NCBI GenBank assembly: GCA_949987565.1
Contig: OX465104.1
Span: 25,073,757-25,137,756 of the forward strand
Reading direction: 5' to 3'
Length of the DNA: 64,000 nt
Origin: Luidia sarsii
Taxonomy: Eukaryota; Echinodermata; Asteroidea; Paxillosida; Luidiidae
Position 1 is the stretch's first letter; each line of letters starts with the position of its first letter. The translations under genes were made by a program, and so were the position numbers. The notes below the pieces were generated by a model. The model was not told the DNA's origin. It did no database searches and saw only the letters and a program-made list of their open reading frames with translations. This document shows positions 59,372 to 64,000 of the stretch, one piece after another.

Positions 59372-62300
59372 TTAATGAGATATTAATTTGCGAACCCTAT
59401 CTTTCTGCTCAGTCACTCTCTGCCGTCGACCATTGTGCCAGCGACTAGACAATGGCAGCTCAGAGAAACAGGTAGGGTCGCTCCCTTCTCCTAAAAATGT
59501 TTGAATAGAAATTGACTCCGAATTCAGATGTTTTGATTTAGGCCACAGGAGGAATCCCAGGGCTATTTTTATGCAAAGTTTCAAGGATCAAAACCTAAAA
59601 TGTATTACGATATGAACACGCAAGAACTATATCTCTGCCTATCACCTCCACAGACAGCGAGTCAACGTCTACTCGTATGAATACACAGGTGACACTCAGA
59701 CAGATGAAGGGTCGTTGCCTTTCCCTGGAAAACCATCAAAAGAAATGTTCTCCAAACTCAGTAACTTTAACACTTGTTGTTAGGAGAACCCTAGGCCTCT
59801 TTCTAGGACAAATTTGAATGTCGTCAGCATAATATTTAATGAGATATTAATTTGCGAACCCTATCTTTCTGCTCAGTCACTCTCTGCCGTCGACTATTAT
59901 GCCAGCGACTGGACAATGGAAGCTCAGAGAAAAAGGTAGGGTCGCTCCCTTCTCCTAAAAATGTTTGAATAGAAGTTGACTCCGAATTCAGATGTTTTGA
60001 TTTAGGCCACAGGAGGAATCCCAGGGCTACTTTTATGCAAAGTTTCAAGGATCAAAACCTAAAATGTATTACGATATGAACACGCAAGAACTATATCTCT
60101 GCCTATCACCTCCACAGCCAGCAAATCAACGTCTACTCGTATGAATACACAGTTGACACTCAGACAGATGAAGGGTCGTTGCCTTTCCCTGGAAACCATC
60201 GAAAGAAATGTTCTCCAAACTCAGTAACTTTAACACTTGTTGTTAGAAGAACCCTAGGCCTCTTTCTAGGCCAAATTTGAATGTCGTCAGCATAATATTT
60301 AATGAGATATTAATTTGCGAACCCTATCTTTCTGCTCAGTCACTCTCTGCCGTCGACCAATGTGCCAGCGACTGGACAATGGCAGCTCAGAGAAACAGGT
60401 AGGGTCGCTCCCTTCTCCTAAAAATGTTTGAATAGAAATTGACTCCGAATTCAGATGTTTTGATTTAGGCCACAGGAGGAATCCCAGGGCTACTTTTATG
60501 CAAAGTTTCAAGGATCAAAACCTAAAATGTATTACGATATGAACACGCAAGAACTATATCTCTGCCTATCACCTCCACAGACAGCGAGTCAACGTCTACT
60601 CGTAGGAATACACAGTTGACACTCAGACAGATGAAGGGTCGTTGCCATCAAAAGAAATGTTCTCCAAACTCAGTAACTTTAACACTTGTTGTTAGAAGAA
60701 CCCTAGGCCTCTTTCTAGGACAAATTTGAATGTCATCAGCATAATATTTATTGAGATATTAATTTGCGAACCCTATCTTTCTGCTCAGTCACTCTCTGCC
60801 GTCGACCATTGTGCCAGCGACTAGACAATGGCAGCTCAGAGAAACAGGTAGGGTCGCTCCCTTCTCCTGAAAATGTTTGAACAGAAATTGACTCCGAATT
60901 CAGATGTTTTGATTTAAACCACAGGAGGAATCCCAGGGCTACTTTTATGCAAAGTTTCATGGATCAAAACCTAAAATGTATTACGATATGAACACGCAAG
61001 GACTATATCTCTGCCTAACACCTGCAAAGCCAGCGAGTCAACGTCTACTCGTATGAATACACAGTTGACACTCAGACAGATGAAGGGTCGTTGCCTTTCC
61101 CTGGAAAACCATCAAAAGAAATGTTCTCCAAACTCAGTTACTTTAACACTTGTTGTTAGAAGAACCCTAGGCCTCTTTCTAGGACAAATTTGAATGTCGT
61201 CAGCATAATATTTAATGAGATATAAATTTGCGAACCCTATCTTTCTGCTCAGTCACTCTCTGCCGTCGACCATTGTGGCAGCGACTGGACAATGGCAGCT
61301 CAGAGAAACAGGTAGGGTCGCTCCCTTCTCCTGAAAATGTTTGAATAGAAATTGACTCCGAATTCAGATGTTTTGATTTAGGCCACAGGAGGAAACCAAG
61401 GGCTACTTTTATGCAAAGTTTCAAGGATCAAAACCTAAAATGTATTACGGTATGAACACGCAAGAACTATATCTCTGCCTATCACCTCCACAGCCAGCGA
61501 GTCAAAGTCTACTCGTACGAATACACACTTGACACTCAGACAGATGAAGGGTCGTTGCCTTTCCCTGGAAAACCATCAAAAGAAATGTTCTCCAAACTCA
61601 GTAACATTAACACTTGTTGTTAGAAGAACCCTAGGCCTCTTTCTAGGACAAATTTGAATGTCGTCAGCATAATATTTAATGAGATATTAATTTGCGAACC
61701 CTATCTTTCTGCTCAGTCACTCTCTGCCGTCGACCAATGTGCCAGCGACTGGACAATGGCAGCTCAGAGAAACAGGTAGGGTCGCTCCCTTCTCCTAAAA
61801 ATGTTTGAATAGAAATTGACTCCGAATTCAGATGTTTTGATTTAGGCCACAGGAGGAATCCCAGGGCTACTTTTATGCAAAGTTTCAAGGATCAAAACCT
61901 AAAATGTATTACGATATGAACACGCAAGAACTATATCTCTGCCTATCACCTCCACAGCCAGCGAGTCAACGTCTACTCGTATGAATACACAGTTGACACT
62001 CAGACAGATGAAGGGTCGTTGCCATCAAAAGAAATGTTCTCCAAACTCAGTAACTTTAACACTTGTTGTTAGAAGAACCCTAGGCCTCTTTCTAGGACAA
62101 ATTTGAATGTCATCAGCATAATATTTAATGAGATATTAATTTGCGAACCCTATCTTTCTGCTCAGTCACTCTCTGCCGTCGACCATTGTGCCAGCGACTG
62201 GACAATGGCAGCTCAGAGAAACAGGTAGGGTCGCTCCCTTCTCCTGAAAATGTTTGAATAGAAATTGACTCCGAATTCAGATGTTTTGATTTAGACCACA

Positions 62301-63052
62301 GGAGGAATCCCAGGGCTACTTTTATGCAAAGTTTCAAGGATCAAAACCTAAAATGTATTACGATATGAACACGCAAGGACTATATCTCTGCCTAACACCT
62401 GCAAAGCCAGCGAGTCAACGTCTACTCGTATGAATACACAGTTGACACTCAGACAGATGAAGGGTCGTTGCCTTTCCCTGGAAAACCATCAAAAGAAATG
62501 TTCTCCAAACTCAGTAACTTTAACACTTGTTGTTAGAAGAACCCTAGGCCTCTTTCTAGGACAAATTTGAATGTCGTCAGCATAATATTTAATGAGATAT
62601 TAATTTGCGAACCCTATCTTTCTGCTCAGTCACTCTCTGCCGTCGACCATTGTGCCAGCGACTGGACAATGGCAGCTCAGAGAAACAGGTAGGGTCGCTC
62701 CCTTCTCCTGAAAATGTTTGAATAGAAATTGACTCCGAATTCAGATGTTTTGATTAAGGCCACAGGAGGAATCCCAGGGCTACTTTTATGCAAAGTTTCA
62801 AGGATCAAAACCTAAAATGTATTACGATATGAACACGCAAGGACTATATCTCTGCCTATCACCTCCACAGCCAGCGAGTCAACGTCTACTCGTATGAATA
62901 CACAGTTGACACTCAGACAGATGAAGGGTCGTTGCCTTTCCCTGGAAAACCATTAAAAGAAATGTTCTCCAAACTCAGTAACTTTAACACTTGTTGTTAG
63001 AAGAACCCTAGGCCTCTTTCTAGGACAAATTTGAATGTCGTCAGCATAATAT
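59372..63052 (+). repeat. Higher-order repeat, copy 3 (3,681 bp, essentially complete)
   Basis: All eight subtypes are present in order. It is one base shorter than the expected 3,682 bp because GGAAACCATCG near 60,195 lacks one A. This is the best template for the ancestral higher-order unit in the window. Confidence 0.85.
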
Positions 63053-64000
63053 TTAATGAGATATTAATTTGCGAACCCTATCTTTCTGCTCAGTCACTCT
63101 CTGCCGTCGACCATTGTGCCAGCGACTGGACAATGGCAGCTCAGAGAAACAGGTAGGGTCGCTCCCTTCTCCTAAAAATGTTTGAATAGAAATTGACTCC
63201 GAATTCAGATGTTTTGATTTAGGCCACAGGAGGAATCCCAGGGCTATTTTTATGCAAAGTTTCAAGGATCAAAACCTAAAATGTATTACGATATGAACAC
63301 GCAAGAACTATATCTCTGCCTATCACCTCCACAGACAGCGAGTCAACGTCTACTCGTATGAATACACAGTTGACACTCAGACAGATGAAGGGTCGTTGCC
63401 TTTCCCTGGGAAACCATCAAAAGAAATGTTCTCCAAACTCAGTAACTTTAACACTTGTTGTTAGGAGAACCCTAGGCCTCTTTCTAGGACAAATTTGAAT
63501 GTCGTCAGCATAATATTTAATGAGATATTAATTTGCGAACCCTATCTTTCTGCTCAGTCACTCTCTGCCGACGACTATTATGCCAGCGACTGGACAATGG
63601 CAGCTCAGAGAAAAAGGTAGGGTCGCTCCCTTCTCCTAAAAATGTTTGAATAGAAGTTGACTCCGAATTCAGATGTTTTGATTTAGGCCACAGGAGGAAT
63701 CCCAGGGCTACTTTTATGCAAAGTTTCAAGGATCAAAACCTAAAATGTATTACGATATGAACACGCAAGAACTATATCTCTGCCTATCACCTCCACAGCC
63801 AGCAAATCAACGTCTACTCGTATGAATACACAGTTGACACTCAGACAGATAAAGGGTCGTTGCCTTTCCCTGGAAAACCATCGAAAGAAATGTTCTCCAA
63901 ACTCAGTAACTTTAACACTTGTTGTTAGAAGAACCCTAGGCCTCTTACTAGGCCAAATTTGAATGTCGTCAGCATAATATTTAATGAGATATTAATTTGC
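63053..64000 (+). repeat. Higher-order repeat, copy 4 (partial, cut by window end)
   Basis: The first two subtypes of the eight-monomer unit are present. The next monomer begins with the CTTACTAGGCC marker seen also at the window start and at 50.65 kb, rather than the CTTTCTAGGCC of copies 1-3, so the order may change beyond the window. Confidence 0.7.

Larger units (their letters stand above)
47726..64000 (+). repeat. Array 6: about 35 464-bp monomers with higher-order structure
   Basis: The 464-bp monomers continue to the window end, where the last copy is cut inside subunit B. Spacing is 464 bp, except for seven 449-bp steps (15-bp deletion), one 1-bp deletion near 60,195, and a 71-bp net loss at about 55,735. 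From 52,992 the subtype order repeats as an eight-monomer unit. Many B exon-like segments here carry GACTAG (closing one frame) or a GTGGCAGCG variant. No gene is visible. Confidence 0.95.

Noticed and set aside
1..64000. CRISPR-like array
   Set aside because: Units are 231-464 bp, the copies are similar throughout, and there are no short conserved repeats separating unique spacers.
1..64000. CENP-B box as evidence for a centromeric satellite
   Set aside because: I looked for the TTCG....A..CGGG pattern in the consensus monomers on both strands and did not see it. Centromeric location remains only a possibility.

Overview
The window is a single block of tandem repeats with no recognisable protein-coding, rRNA or tRNA gene, no CRISPR array and no autonomous mobile element. 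Canonical eukaryotic splice-like signals (branch-site-like TATTAAC/T, a pyrimidine tract ending in AG, then a GT donor) sit on the + strand of nearly every repeat. There is also layered satellite organisation. Both suggest a eukaryotic, probably animal, nuclear genome; I cannot name the species. Every long open frame on either strand that I checked starts at a non-ATG codon (TTG or GTG), recurs once per repeat, and is best read as a by-product of the repetition.

Layout. Array 1 (1-29,699) is 64 copies of a 464-bp monomer kept almost perfectly in register. Five islands of a different, 231-bp repeat follow (29,700-31,241; 32,689-34,690; 37,066-39,066; 41,921-43,920; 46,775-47,725), separated by short 464-bp arrays of 3, 5, 6 and 6 copies. 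Array 6 (47,726-64,000) holds about 35 more 464-bp copies, organised from about 53 kb as an 8-monomer higher-order repeat of about 3.68 kb. Islands 1-4 each carry one extra segment of about 420 bp that occurs nowhere else in the window; island 5 has lost it.

Main structural reading. The two families are one superfamily. The 464-bp monomer is a head-to-tail dimer of diverged subunits, A (238 bp) and B (226 bp). The island repeat is the monomeric form (166 bp intron-like plus 65 bp exon-like). Alignment by eye shows the same order in all three: donor-like start, a region around AGGGCT or AGGCCT, a GATAT-TAA branch-like site, a pyrimidine tract, AG, and a 56-65 bp exon-like segment. In B and in the island repeat the branch A lies 26 nt before the final G of the acceptor, and a GT follows the exon-like segment. 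In A the branch and donor are degraded. The most interesting hypothesis is that this satellite descends from, or still acts as, a tandem array of more than 140 small splice-competent exon cassettes on one strand. The competing explanation is a satellite grown from one exon-intron fragment whose signals are passive relics.

History visible in the window. Homogenisation has occurred at several scales: near-identical adjacent monomers, recurring two- to eight-monomer blocks, a 4.85-kb duplication of an island plus its flanks, chimeric monomers with narrow crossover intervals, a mosaic island module, and a 79-bp deletion with an 8-bp filler. Identities were judged by eye; no alignment or database search was run.
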